Origin: Duganella rivi
Lineage (GTDB): Bacteria; Pseudomonadota; Gammaproteobacteria; Burkholderiales; Burkholderiaceae_D
Assembly (NCBI RefSeq): GCF_009857435.1
Contig: NZ_WWCK01000006.1
Span: 269,029-333,028 of the forward strand
Length of the DNA: 64,000 nucleotides
Direction of reading: 5' to 3'
The first letter of the stretch is position 1, and every line of letters begins with the position of its first letter. Positions 1-8,165 of this stretch are shown here, piece by piece. The translations under genes were made by a program, and so were the position numbers. The notes beneath the pieces are model-generated. The model did not search any database. It was not told the DNA's origin and saw only the letters and a program-made list of their open reading frames with translations.

Positions 1-194
1 TCCTGCCCTGCATCATGGGCCAGCAGGAAGGCTTGCAGCGCATCGGCGCGGGCGTGGAGGTACAGCGCGACATCTGGCTACTGAGCCATCGCGACGCCGG
101 TTCAATCGCGCGCTTTAAAAGCGTCTCCGCATGGCTGTCCCACCTTTACGCCGCCAATGAACACCTGCTGTGCGGCGCGGCTTTAAACCCCTAA
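1..194 (+). CDS. LysR-type transcriptional regulator, C-terminal fragment (cut by window edge)
   Basis: An open frame entering from the left edge (codons from base 3) gives about 63 residues ending at TAA 192-194. The segment EVQRDIWLLSHRDAG followed by an ARFKSVSAWLSHLY helix is the usual end of a LysR effector-binding domain, where a hydrophobic strand ending in WLL.H is followed by a last helix. The DNA-binding domain lies outside the window, so the target is unknown. The next gene starts 113 bp downstream on the same strand. The family call rests on a short piece. Confidence 0.6.
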   Translation, partial: LPCIMGQQEGLQRIGAGVEVQRDIWLLSHRDAGSIARFKSVSAWLSHLYAANEHLLCGAALNP

Positions 195-307
195 ACCGCA
201 TTCTGTCCCCCGTTTTTTGCAGTTCGTCACATCCCGGTGGATGGACGGATAGCCCTTGTCTATAGTTCACTCAACGCAACGAACTATTCAACCCCAAGGA
301 GCTCAAA

Positions 308-502
308 ATGAACATCGCAAAAAACATGGAAGCCATCTTCGTCGCAGCAGCTGTTATCGCTAGCGCCACCACCTTCGCCACCGCCGCTGTCAGCGAGCCA
401 GTCGTCGCAACGGCCGCTGTCGTGAAAGCCGAAGCCACCGTGATGCCGACCGTAACGGTCACCGCAAAACGCCTGACCGCTGCTGAAAAAGCAGCCCTGT
501 AA
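308..502 (+). CDS. Small exported protein of unknown function (64 aa)
   Basis: A 64-residue protein begins at ATG 308 behind an AAGGAG Shine-Dalgarno at about 297-302, a good ribosome-binding site that supports a real gene. Residues 1-27 look like a signal peptide: lysine near the N-terminus, a long Ala/Val/Ile core and an ATA cleavage region. The remainder is Ala/Val-rich with a VTVTAKRLT segment. No family is recognised. It lies 23 bp upstream of the head-GIN gene on the same strand, so the two may be co-transcribed and both exported. A Tsx, porin or enzyme role cannot be read from it. Confidence 0.65.
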   Translation: MNIAKNMEAIFVAAAVIASATTFATAAVSEPVVATAAVVKAEATVMPTVTVTAKRLTAAEKAAL

Positions 503-525
503 TTCACTCGATAACGACGGAGCGC

Positions 526-1296
526 ATGATGAAAAAATTGATGAAAGTTGCGATGCTGGCGGCGGTTCTTGGTAGCGGCGCACACGCCGCGCTGGCCGCC
601 GATGTGATCAGCGAAAACCGCACCATCGATGCCCGCGCCGTCAAGGTCGAGTTGGATGGCGTCATCAGCCTGAAGGTGAAACAAGGCGCAGCAGCAGCGC
701 TGACCATCTACGGCGAAGCAGACGACATCAAGAAAGTGGTAGTCGAGCAAAGCGGCGAGACGCTGCACATCGGCACCGAGAAAATGAACAATATCCACTT
801 CGGCAGCAAGCGCGCGCTGCGCGCCGAACTGACGCTGCCCAATCTGCGCCAGTTGACCTCCGGCGGCGTGGGCGCCACTGAAGTGAGCGGATTTAACGGC
901 GACAATCTGCGCCTGGCCTTGGACGGAGCAGGCTCCGTCAAGGTCGACTCGCAGTATCGCAATATCGACGTGCGTCTCGGCGGCGTGGGCGGCATGACCG
1001 TCAACGGCGGCAGCAGCGACAACGTCGAACTGCATCTGAATGGTGCTGGCCGCATTGAGATGGCAGGCCAGACCAAACAGTTACACGCCAGCCTGGGCGG
1101 CGTTGGCAGCCTCGATGCGCAGCAACTGCGCGCCGAAAATATCGACGTCAACATGAGCGGCCTCGGTAGCGCCGCGGTCTACGCCAAGACCAGCGCCAAT
1201 CTGAAACTGACGGGCATGGGTTCGGCCAAGGTGTACGGCAACCCAACCAATCGTAACGCCAGCGCACGCGGCATGGGCAGCATCAGCTGGCAGTAA
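526..1296 (+). CDS. Head-GIN-domain (DUF2807) exported protein
   Basis: A protein of about 256 residues has an N-terminal signal peptide ending near AALAADV. It then shows the DUF2807 head-GIN pattern: IDARAVKVELDGVISLKVKQG followed by repeated beta-solenoid turns carrying GGVG, DGAG, GGVG, NGAG, GGVG, SGLG and TGMG at roughly 20-residue spacing to the C-terminus. The family is found as secreted or periplasmic beta-helical proteins, and its biochemical role is not established. There are two ATGs at 526 and 529. The GGAG of CGGAGCGC suits the second slightly better. It is probably co-transcribed with the small exported protein and is followed by a strong terminator. Confidence 0.8.
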   Translation: MMKKLMKVAMLAAVLGSGAHAALAADVISENRTIDARAVKVELDGVISLKVKQGAAAALTIYGEADDIKKVVVEQSGETLHIGTEKMNNIHFGSKRALRAELTLPNLRQLTSGGVGATEVSGFNGDNLRLALDGAGSVKVDSQYRNIDVRLGGVGGMTVNGGSSDNVELHLNGAGRIEMAGQTKQLHASLGGVGSLDAQQLRAENIDVNMSGLGSAAVYAKTSANLKLTGMGSAKVYGNPTNRNASARGMGSISWQ

Positions 1297-1350
1297 AGAA
1301 TGCGCCGGCCTGCGGGGCCGGGCACCAGAAACACATGGGTGTGTTTTTTA

Positions 1351-1388
1351 CCGTCCAAGAGGAAGATCTCCTCTCGGACGGTTTTTTT
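1351..1388 (+). terminator. Rho-independent terminator after the head-GIN gene
   Basis: CCGTCC at 1351-1356 pairs with GGACGG at 1376-1381, and AGAGGA pairs with TCCTCT inside the same stem around a short AGATC loop. A run of seven T follows at 1382-1388. The T tract lies on the plus-strand side, so it terminates the head-GIN transcript. The minus-strand lipoprotein gene ends within the T tract. Confidence 0.85.
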
Positions 1389-2013
1389 ATTTGAGGTAGC
1401 GCGCGTCGTGACCGAGCACAATGCGCATGTCGGCGTAAGCAGTGGCGCCGCGTGCTGCTTGCAGCGGCAGGTTGAGGCGGCGACCCAATGTCTGTGCGGC
1501 TTCCTTTTGTTCGCGTTGATATTCGATGCGGCTTTGCGGCTCCACGAAAGGCCGCATGTTTGACAGGCGCACGGTCTTCACGCCATCCACATTCAAGGAA
1601 CGCGCAAGCCGCGCGGCTGCGCCGGTGACGCCGTTGCCGTTGCTGATTTCCAGCCGAACCGGCACCACTACCGCTGCGCCGCCGATACGCAGCACCTCCA
1701 CCAAGCCGGCAGCAATCTGACGCACCTGCGTGCGCGGCATGGCGGTGCTGTCGTCGAGCGCCTGTTTGAGCGTTCTGTAATCCTGCTGCACATCATGCGC
1801 GCGCAGCGACGCCGCCTGCAGGTACATGGCTGCTGCGCGCTCGCGTTCTCCGGCTATCGCCAATGCCGCCGCCAGTTGCTCCCATTTGACCGGATCGAGC
1901 GGATCGCGCAAGCAGGCTTGCTCCAGTGGCGTGATATTGTCTGCGGCAGGTTCCTCGACCGTCACGCTGCAGCACGCGGCCAGCAGCAGGCACGCCGCAG
2001 CGAGTGGCTTCAT
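1387..2013 (-). CDS. Tad-associated lipoprotein with TPR-like and LytR_C domains
   Basis: About 208 residues. The signal peptide MKPLAAACLLLAAC has a lipobox with Cys14, so it is a predicted lipoprotein. Residues about 28-85 form two helical TPR-like hairpins (DPVKWEQLAAALAIAGERERAAAMYLQAA), resembling TadD. Residues about 108-205 match the LytR_C domain (LEISNGNGVTGAAARLARSL ... RIVLGHD). Three ATGs stand in a row (2019, 2016, 2013). The AGGAGG site is best spaced for the third, so I chose 2013. It is the last gene of the Tad operon, 12 bp after tadC. It probably acts as the pilotin or assembly lipoprotein that TadD provides elsewhere; that role is inference. Confidence 0.75.
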   Translation of the reverse strand: MKPLAAACLLLAACCSVTVEEPAADNITPLEQACLRDPLDPVKWEQLAAALAIAGERERAAAMYLQAASLRAHDVQQDYRTLKQALDDSTAMPRTQVRQIAAGLVEVLRIGGAAVVVPVRLEISNGNGVTGAAARLARSLNVDGVKTVRLSNMRPFVEPQSRIEYQREQKEAAQTLGRRLNLPLQAARGATAYADMRIVLGHDARYLK

Positions 2014-2025
2014 CATCATCGCCTC

Positions 2026-2955
2026 CTAGTGAGTGACCTGCATCATGCGATAAACCTGTATGCCGGCTGGGCCGATCAGCACCAGCATCAGGGTCGGAAA
2101 AATACAGAAGATCAGCGGGAACAGCAGCTTGAGTGCGATCTTGGCGGCGGCTTCTTCGGCCATCACGCTACGCTTGCTGCGCAGGTTATCGGAGTGGATA
2201 CGCAAGGAATCGCCCATGCTGGTGCCGAAGCGCTCCGATTGAATCAGCATCGCCACCAGCGTATCGACGTCTTCCACGCCGCTGCGCAAGGCGAGATTGC
2301 GCAACGCGCGCTCCTTGGTAAAGCCGGCGCGCATTTCCATCAGCGCCAGTTGCAGCTCCTGCGCCAGCGCCACGCTCTTGATGTGGATTTCGCCGGCCAC
2401 CTTGGCCAGCGCGCGTTCAAGACTGAGGCCCGCTTCCACGCATACGGTAAGCAGATCCAGCGCATCTGGAAAAGTTTCGAAGATGTCGCGGCAACGGGCT
2501 GTCGCCCTGTGCGACAGCACTGCATTCGGCAAGTAGTAGCCGACAGCAGCCACCAGCAACAGCAGATACATGAAGCCCTTCTGCGGCCCGTTCAATGCAA
2601 ACGCGCCGCATAGCGCGAGAATGGCCGGCAGGCCGAGCGCCAGCAGCGTCTTGGCGGCGAAGTACAGCGAGGGCGCCGAAGCGCCGCGCCAGCCGGCATT
2701 CATGAAGCGCGTGCGCAGCGGCGAGCGCTCCCACCCCTCCTCCGGCAGCGACATGCGCGAGAACGGCTGCGCAGCCTGCGCCACTTTCTCCACCCAGCCG
2801 CTGCCGACCGGCTCCGGCGCCACTTCGCCCGGTTCCACCACTTCGGTCAAGCGTTCGCGCAAGGCCACCGGCGAAAACACCAGCAAGGCCGCTACCGCCA
2901 AGCCGGCAGACACCAGGAACACCAGGGCCAGAAATACGATTTGCGATCCGTTCAT
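2026..2955 (-). CDS. tadC: Tad pilus inner-membrane platform protein TadC (T2SS GspF family)
   Basis: 309 residues with an N-terminal transmembrane helix (VFLALVFLVSAGLAVAALLVF), a paired membrane segment near 105-150, a cytoplasmic GspF-type helical domain (TFPDALDLLTVCVEAGLSLERALAKVA ... LIQSERFGTSMGDSLRIHSDNLR) and a C-terminal membrane segment. This is the standard TadC layout. With TadB it forms the platform on which the TadA ATPase drives pilus assembly. The start has an AGGAGG site 5 bp upstream and follows tadB by 12 bp in the same operon. Confidence 0.92.
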   Translation of the reverse strand: MNGSQIVFLALVFLVSAGLAVAALLVFSPVALRERLTEVVEPGEVAPEPVGSGWVEKVAQAAQPFSRMSLPEEGWERSPLRTRFMNAGWRGASAPSLYFAAKTLLALGLPAILALCGAFALNGPQKGFMYLLLLVAAVGYYLPNAVLSHRATARCRDIFETFPDALDLLTVCVEAGLSLERALAKVAGEIHIKSVALAQELQLALMEMRAGFTKERALRNLALRSGVEDVDTLVAMLIQSERFGTSMGDSLRIHSDNLRSKRSVMAEEAAAKIALKLLFPLIFCIFPTLMLVLIGPAGIQVYRMMQVTH

Positions 2956-2967
2956 GCGAGCCTCCTT

Positions 2968-3945
2968 TCAAACGCGGATGCGTATCAGCTTGCGCATCCA
3001 CAGAACACCGCCCACGCCCACCGCCAGCGCGTACCACATCAGATGCACGCCGATGGGGTCGCTCCACAACACCCGTATGTATGCGGGATTGGACACCATC
3101 ATCAACAGCATGACGCCGAGCGGCAGCAAGCCAAGCACCCAGGCCGACATGCGGCCTTCGGCAGACATCACCCTTACCTGCGCCATCAACTTCAAACGCG
3201 CGCGGATCAAGCGGCTGATATTGCTGAATACCTCGGCCAGATTGCCGCCTGATTCGCGCTGGATCAGCACCGCGATCACGAGGTAGCGCAGATCCGTCAG
3301 CGGCACGCGCAGGGCCAAGTTGTGCAAGGCCTCGTTCATCGGCACGCCGTAGTTGATTTCTTCGTAGGCGAACTTGAATTCACCGGCGATAGGCTCCGGC
3401 ATCTCCTCGCCCACCATTTGCATCACGTTGGCGAAGGAATGGCCGGCCCGCAGCGCGCGGCCGAGAAAATCCGCTGCTTCCGGCAGCTGTTCTTCCAGCT
3501 TGCGCAGGCGCGCGCCGCGTACCTTCATCAGCAGCAGCCAAGGCATGGCAATCGACAGCATCAACGCACCGATGGCTGGAAGCAGCGGTACATGCAGCAT
3601 CTTCGGCAGCAGCAGGCCAAGCACGATCGTCACCAGCGAGCCGCCGATAAACTGCGCCACCGACCAGTGCACACCCGCTTGCAGCAACAGGCGATCCAGC
3701 AAGGCGAGCCGGCCGATACGGCGCAACTGCTTTTCCAGCGCGGGATAGCCGCTGTAGCTGCGGCGCTTAAGAATGTCGACGCGTTCACTGCCGCCATCGC
3801 TGCTGGCCGCCATCATGCGCAAGCGTTTGGAGATGCGCCGCGCCGCGCTGCCGTGCGCGCCCGACCACCACAGCCAAGCACCCTCGATCATCAGGATCAC
3901 GGCGGCAAACAGCAACACGGCAAAGGCGGAGAAGATGGCGTCCAT
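2968..3945 (-). CDS. tadB: Tad pilus inner-membrane platform protein TadB (T2SS GspF family)
   Basis: 325 residues. The N-terminal membrane helix (FAVLLFAAVILMIEGAWLWW) is followed by a basic cytoplasmic linker, a pair of hydrophobic helices near 135-170, the GspF domain (LPEAADFLGRALRAGHSFANVMQMVGEEMPEPIAGEF ... IQRESGGNLAEVF) and C-terminal helices. This matches TadB in order and length. It lies immediately after tadA with a 5-bp gap and before tadC, so it is translated as part of the same message. The TadB/TadC pair is the membrane platform of the pilus. Confidence 0.92.
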   Translation of the reverse strand: MDAIFSAFAVLLFAAVILMIEGAWLWWSGAHGSAARRISKRLRMMAASSDGGSERVDILKRRSYSGYPALEKQLRRIGRLALLDRLLLQAGVHWSVAQFIGGSLVTIVLGLLLPKMLHVPLLPAIGALMLSIAMPWLLLMKVRGARLRKLEEQLPEAADFLGRALRAGHSFANVMQMVGEEMPEPIAGEFKFAYEEINYGVPMNEALHNLALRVPLTDLRYLVIAVLIQRESGGNLAEVFSNISRLIRARLKLMAQVRVMSAEGRMSAWVLGLLPLGVMLLMMVSNPAYIRVLWSDPIGVHLMWYALAVGVGGVLWMRKLIRIRV

Positions 3946-3950
3946 GGCGC

Positions 3951-5297
3951 TTACTCGTAGACTTTGTCCGGGTCGAACACTGTGTCCGGCACCGCCACGC
4001 CGAACATGCGCAAGCGGTCGGCAAAGCGCGGCCGCACGCCGGTGGCGTAGAAACTGCCCTGCACCTTGCCCTGAGCATCCACGCTTTTTTGCTCGAAGCG
4101 GAATATCTCGTGCATGGCAATCACCTCGCCTTCCATGCCGGTGACTTCCTGAAGGCTAATCAGCTTGCGCGTGCCATCGGTCAGGCGCGAGACCTGCATC
4201 ACGACCGTAACGGCGGAACAAATCTGCTGCCGCGTCGCGCGCGGCGTCAGGTTCACGCCGGCCATGCCGACCATATTCTCCAGCCTCGCCAGCGCATCGC
4301 GCGGGGTGTTGGAGTGGATGGTGGCGAGCGAACCTTCGTGGCCGGTGTTCATCGCTTGCAGCATGTCCAGTGCTTCCGGCCCGCGCACTTCGCCCAGGAT
4401 GATGCGGTCGGGCCGCATGCGCAGCGCATTGCGCACCAGCGAGCGCTGATTGACCTCGCCCTTGCCTTCGATATTCGGCGGACGCGTTTCCAGCCGCACC
4501 ACATGCGGCTGGCGCAGCGCTAGTTCGGCCGCATCCTCGATGGTGACGATGCGCTCATGCGGCGGAATAAAGCCGGACAGCACGTTCAGCATGGTGGTCT
4601 TGCCGGAGCCGGTGCCGCCGGAGATCAAAATATTGATCTTGGCCTGTCCCAGCGCTTGCAGCACTTGCACCATGGGCGGCGTCAGGCTGCGGTAGTCGAG
4701 CAATTTCTCGATACTGAGCGGGTTGACCGCAAAGCGCCGTATCGACAAGATCGGCCCATCAATCGCCAGCGGCGGAATGATGGCGTTCACGCGCGAGCCG
4801 TCCGGCAGCCGCGCGTCGACCATCGGGCTCGATTCGTCCACGCGCCGCCCAACGCGCGAGACGATCTTCTCGATGATCTTCATCAGGTGGGCGTTGTCGT
4901 TGAAGGTGGTCTCGGTCAGTTCCAGCTTGCCGGCGCGCTCCACGTAGACCTTGGCGGCGGTATTGACCAGGATATCGGACACGCCGGGATCGGCCAGCAG
5001 CGGCTCCAGCGGGCCAAAGCCCAGCATCTCGTGCTGAATATCCAGCACGAGGTTGTGCCGCTCATGCTGATTCAGCACGATGCGCTCTTCCTCGATGATG
5101 CGCTGAACCAGCAGCGCCAGCTCGTGCTTGAACTGCTCCGGCGTCAGGCGCTTCAGGCGCTCAAGGTCGATGCGATCCAGGATGGTTTGGTGCATGCTCT
5201 TTTTCAGCTCCTGGTAGGCCGCAGCGGCCAGGCCCGGCGGGCCAAAATCGCCAAGGGGACCATCTCCTGCATGCGACAGGCGTTCGCGTAAGCTCAT
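3951..5297 (-). CDS. tadA: Tad pilus assembly ATPase TadA/CpaF
   Basis: 448 residues, starting MSLRERLSHAG at 5297. The frame is open further upstream, but that part overlaps tadZ. The GGAGG site inside the tadZ 3' end and the 1-bp gap to the tadZ stop fix this start. It shows a secretion-ATPase N-domain, Walker A GGTGSGKTT at 227-235, an Asp box around VTIEDAAEL at 251-259, Walker B RPDRIILGEVRG at 295-306 and the His box MNTGHEGSLATIHSN at 316-330. It is the hexameric VirB11/GspE-like motor that hydrolyses ATP to assemble Flp pilin. All catalytic motifs are intact. Confidence 0.95.
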   Translation of the reverse strand: MSLRERLSHAGDGPLGDFGPPGLAAAAYQELKKSMHQTILDRIDLERLKRLTPEQFKHELALLVQRIIEEERIVLNQHERHNLVLDIQHEMLGFGPLEPLLADPGVSDILVNTAAKVYVERAGKLELTETTFNDNAHLMKIIEKIVSRVGRRVDESSPMVDARLPDGSRVNAIIPPLAIDGPILSIRRFAVNPLSIEKLLDYRSLTPPMVQVLQALGQAKINILISGGTGSGKTTMLNVLSGFIPPHERIVTIEDAAELALRQPHVVRLETRPPNIEGKGEVNQRSLVRNALRMRPDRIILGEVRGPEALDMLQAMNTGHEGSLATIHSNTPRDALARLENMVGMAGVNLTPRATRQQICSAVTVVMQVSRLTDGTRKLISLQEVTGMEGEVIAMHEIFRFEQKSVDAQGKVQGSFYATGVRPRFADRLRMFGVAVPDTVFDPDKVYE

Positions 5298-5298
5298 C

Positions 5299-6471
5299 TC
5301 ACCCTCCATCATTGCGACCGAAGATGCGGTCAAATAGTCCTTTGCTTTCCGATACGCGGCGTGCCGCCACCAGCTCCACCAGCTCGGCCAGGCTGCGCGC
5401 CACGGCGCTGCTGCGCGACAGCTGCAGCACCGGTATGCCCTGGTTGACCGAATCGGTCGCGGACAGGTAATCGTTGGGCACTGTGTGCAGCACATCCGCC
5501 CCCAGCGCCTGTTCGAGATCCATCAGGCGCAGCTTGCCGCCCTTCTCGTAGCGGTTGACGATGAGGCGCGTGCGTTCATTGGGGTAGCCGAGCGAGCGGA
5601 AGATATCGAGCAGGCGGCGGCCGTCGCGGATATCGGGCAGCGCCAGTTGCAGCACCGGGTAAATGGTGTCGGCCTGATCGAGCGCGCGCAAAGATATGGC
5701 GTCGATCTGGCGGCCCACGTCCAGCACCACGAAGTCGTAGTGCTGGCGCGCCACGCGCAGGATGATGTCCATGTGTTCCGGCTTCATGTCCACGGTGTGG
5801 TTGGGATCATCGGCCGCCGCCAGCACGCCGAAGTTGGAGGCCACGTGCACCAGGCAGGAGTCCAGAAAGGCGCCGTCCATGCGGCTGATCTGCGCGCAGA
5901 TGTCGGACAGCGTCATGGCCGGCTTTTGATCGGAGACGTACAGCGTGGCGTCGCCGAACTGGCCGTGCAAATCGATCAGCAGCACTTTGCGGTCGGCCAG
6001 CGCAGCCAGTGCGTAGCCGAAATTGGTCGATAAAAAAGTCGCGCCGCTGCCGCCTTTGCAGGAGATGAAGGCCAGCACCTTGCCTTCGCGGACAGGACTC
6101 AGGCCCGCCGCTACTTCGATGCGATCCATGGCTTCGTGGAAGGCCCGATGCACCAGCGGCAGTTGCAGCACCTCGCGCATGCCGGCGCGCATGGCGCGGA
6201 TCAGCAAATCCTGCTGCGGATCGCGCGTCAGCAGCATGAAGGAGGCGGTCGGATACTGCTTGCTCAAGCGATCCACCAATTCGCCCTCTTCGGCGCCGAT
6301 GCCGCTGGAGTCCAGTATCACCAGCTCCGGCGTCTCCGGCAGCTGGCGTTCCACCGCATCGCGCAGGCCATTGCGCGATGCGATCAGCTGCACCGCCGGC
6401 ATGCGCGCCGAACCTTGCGCCGCAATCTCCGCGTGCAGCAGGCTGTCCTTGCTGATCATGAGCGCTCTCAT
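5299..6471 (-). CDS. tadZ: Tad pilus localisation protein TadZ/CpaE (receiver-like + MinD-like ATPase)
   Basis: 390 residues. Residues 1-120 form a degenerate response-regulator-like domain (LVILDSSG, MLLTRD, IRAMRAGMREVLQLP). From about 130 comes a ParA/MinD-type ATPase with the deviant Walker A KGGSGATFLSTN at 139-150. The first signature lysine is kept and the usual GKT lysine is replaced by Ala, as is common in CpaE/TadZ. A DLHGQFGDA segment follows. In the family it marks the pole or assembly site of the pilus machine. Its start overlaps the preceding lipoprotein by ATGA, and its stop lies 1 bp before tadA. Confidence 0.9.
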   Translation of the reverse strand: MRALMISKDSLLHAEIAAQGSARMPAVQLIASRNGLRDAVERQLPETPELVILDSSGIGAEEGELVDRLSKQYPTASFMLLTRDPQQDLLIRAMRAGMREVLQLPLVHRAFHEAMDRIEVAAGLSPVREGKVLAFISCKGGSGATFLSTNFGYALAALADRKVLLIDLHGQFGDATLYVSDQKPAMTLSDICAQISRMDGAFLDSCLVHVASNFGVLAAADDPNHTVDMKPEHMDIILRVARQHYDFVVLDVGRQIDAISLRALDQADTIYPVLQLALPDIRDGRRLLDIFRSLGYPNERTRLIVNRYEKGGKLRLMDLEQALGADVLHTVPNDYLSATDSVNQGIPVLQLSRSSAVARSLAELVELVAARRVSESKGLFDRIFGRNDGG

Positions 6472-6716
6472 TTGGCACCATTCATCAACGTGGCTTGCTG
6501 CGGTTCGCCGCCGGTTTTTTGATAGCGTTCGTAGGCGGCGCGCGCGCTGCGGCCATCCATGCCGGAGACGGGATCGGTGTTGCGGCCCGCCGCCGGGTTG
6601 ATCACCTGTTGCGCCAATACGAGGCGCGTATCAACACCAAAGCGGGCGTCCCACTGGGGCGTAGTCTGGGCACAGGCGGAGATCAGGCCCGCCAACAGGA
6701 TCGGTAAATATCGCAT
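6468..6716 (-). CDS. Small Tad-locus lipoprotein
   Basis: 82 residues. MRYLPILLAGLISAC has a lipobox with Cys15. The mature part (ARFGVDTRLVLAQQVINPAAGRNTDPVSGMDGRSARAAYERYQKT) resembles small proteins that sit between secretin and tadZ in Burkholderiales tad loci and are annotated only as pilus assembly protein. The AAGGAG site spans the stop of rcpA and the gene overlaps tadZ by ATGA, so it is tightly coupled on both sides. A CpaD-like outer-membrane partner of the secretin is a plausible role by position, though it is much shorter than CpaD. Confidence 0.75.
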   Translation of the reverse strand: MRYLPILLAGLISACAQTTPQWDARFGVDTRLVLAQQVINPAAGRNTDPVSGMDGRSARAAYERYQKTGGEPQQATLMNGAK

Positions 6717-6718
6717 GA

Positions 6719-8158
6719 TTACTCCTTGGTGCCTTCCATTTGGCCGCCGAGGAATAGCTTGGCGCGGCTGGGCGCGGTGACGCTGTCGGTCGGCAGTTTG
6801 TAGTTGGGAGGTAGCGGCTGCACCAAGTGGGGCGTGACGACGAACAGCAACTCGGTGCGGTCTTGCTGGAAGTCGGTGCTGCGGAATAGCGCCCCCAATA
6901 CCGGCAGTTCGCCGAGGATGGGCAGGCCGTTGATGGTGGTGTTCTGGCTGTTTTTTATCAGTCCGCCGATGGCGAAGCTTTGGCCGTCGTACAGTTCCAC
7001 GGTGGTGGAGGCGCGGCGCGTGGTGATCAGCGGCAGCACGGAGGCGCCACTGAAACCTGCTGCCGAGATGCCGATGCCTTCGCGCGAAATCTCGGAGACC
7101 TCGGGCGCCACGCGCAGGTTGATGCGGCCGCCCGCCAGCACGGTCGGCGTGAAGCGCAGGCCGACGCCGAATTCTTTTTCTTCCAGCGTGACCTTGTTGT
7201 TGTCCTGCGCGACCGGCACGAAGATGCGGCCACCGGCCAGGAAGCTGCCTTCCTGGCCGCTGATCGCCATCACGGTGGGTTCGGCGAGCATGCGCACCAG
7301 GCCATCTTGTTTGTCGGCGGAGAGGCGGGCGCGGTTGCCGATACTGAGCAGGCTTTTCAAGGTGCCGCTGACGAAGTTGGACGAAAGGGTGCTGGCCCAG
7401 CTGCCGCCGCCGAAGTTGACGGTGACGCCGGCTTCCAGCTTGTCCAGCAGGGACTTGGAGACTTCCGCGATTTTCACTTCCAGCATCACCTGCTGCGGCG
7501 CGCCGATGTTGAGGAAGTTGACGATGCGGGCGCTGGCCTGCGCTGCCTGGGCCGCGCTGTTGCTGGCGGCGGCGCCTGCGGCGCCCGCTACGGCTGCGCC
7601 CTTGCCGCCGGCGTCTAGCGGCTGCGCGGGACGGCGCACGAAGGCGGCGGCCAGTTCCAGCACGCGCGCGGCGGTCGGTGCATCGTCGACGATGCCGCTG
7701 ATGACCAGGGTGTCGCCGGCGGCGCTGACCTCGATGTTTTTCTGCTCAGGCATCAATGCGGCCAATGACTGCTGCAAGGCGGAGGGATCAATGCCGACGA
7801 CCACTTCCACCACGTTGCACAAGCCGCTGCGGCCTTGCACGATCATGTTGCTGGTGCCGATATCGACACCGACCACGTACAGCGTGTCCGGCGCAACCAG
7901 CATCGCTTGCAGCACCGAGGGATTGCCGACGCTGCGCGCCTGCACCGCTTCCGGCATGCGCATGAGGGTGGACTTCCCCAGTTGCAGCTGCATGCTGCCC
8001 GGCTGCGCGGCTTGCCCGCTGCAGCGTAGCGCGGCGCCGTCACCGGACGATGGCGATGGCGCGGCGACCGGCGCGGCAGCCCACGCGGGCACGGCCAGCG
8101 TCAGCGCTGCCAGCAGCGCAGGGAGGTGCAGTCGCGCCGCTTGGCGGATCGGCTCCAT
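6719..8158 (-). CDS. rcpA: Tad outer-membrane secretin RcpA/CpaC
   Basis: 479 residues. A signal peptide (LPALLAALTLAVPAWAA) leads into the pilus N-terminal domain (LGKSTLMRMPEAVQARSVGNPSVLQA ... VVGVDIGTSNMIV), then a BON-like domain near 140-190 with ISGIVDDAPTAARVLELA. An Ala-rich linker is followed by the secretin core (VMLEVKIAEVSKSLLDKLEAG ... AEPTVMAISGQEGSFLAGGRI ... RFTPTVLAGGRINLRVAPEVSE) and the C-terminal beta-rich region with NTTINGLPILGELPVLGALFRS. It forms the pilus export gate in the outer membrane. It sits 7 bp after rcpC. Confidence 0.93.
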   Translation of the reverse strand: MEPIRQAARLHLPALLAALTLAVPAWAAAPVAAPSPSSGDGAALRCSGQAAQPGSMQLQLGKSTLMRMPEAVQARSVGNPSVLQAMLVAPDTLYVVGVDIGTSNMIVQGRSGLCNVVEVVVGIDPSALQQSLAALMPEQKNIEVSAAGDTLVISGIVDDAPTAARVLELAAAFVRRPAQPLDAGGKGAAVAGAAGAAASNSAAQAAQASARIVNFLNIGAPQQVMLEVKIAEVSKSLLDKLEAGVTVNFGGGSWASTLSSNFVSGTLKSLLSIGNRARLSADKQDGLVRMLAEPTVMAISGQEGSFLAGGRIFVPVAQDNNKVTLEEKEFGVGLRFTPTVLAGGRINLRVAPEVSEISREGIGISAAGFSGASVLPLITTRRASTTVELYDGQSFAIGGLIKNSQNTTINGLPILGELPVLGALFRSTDFQQDRTELLFVVTPHLVQPLPPNYKLPTDSVTAPSRAKLFLGGQMEGTKE

Positions 8159-8165
8159 GGCGCGC

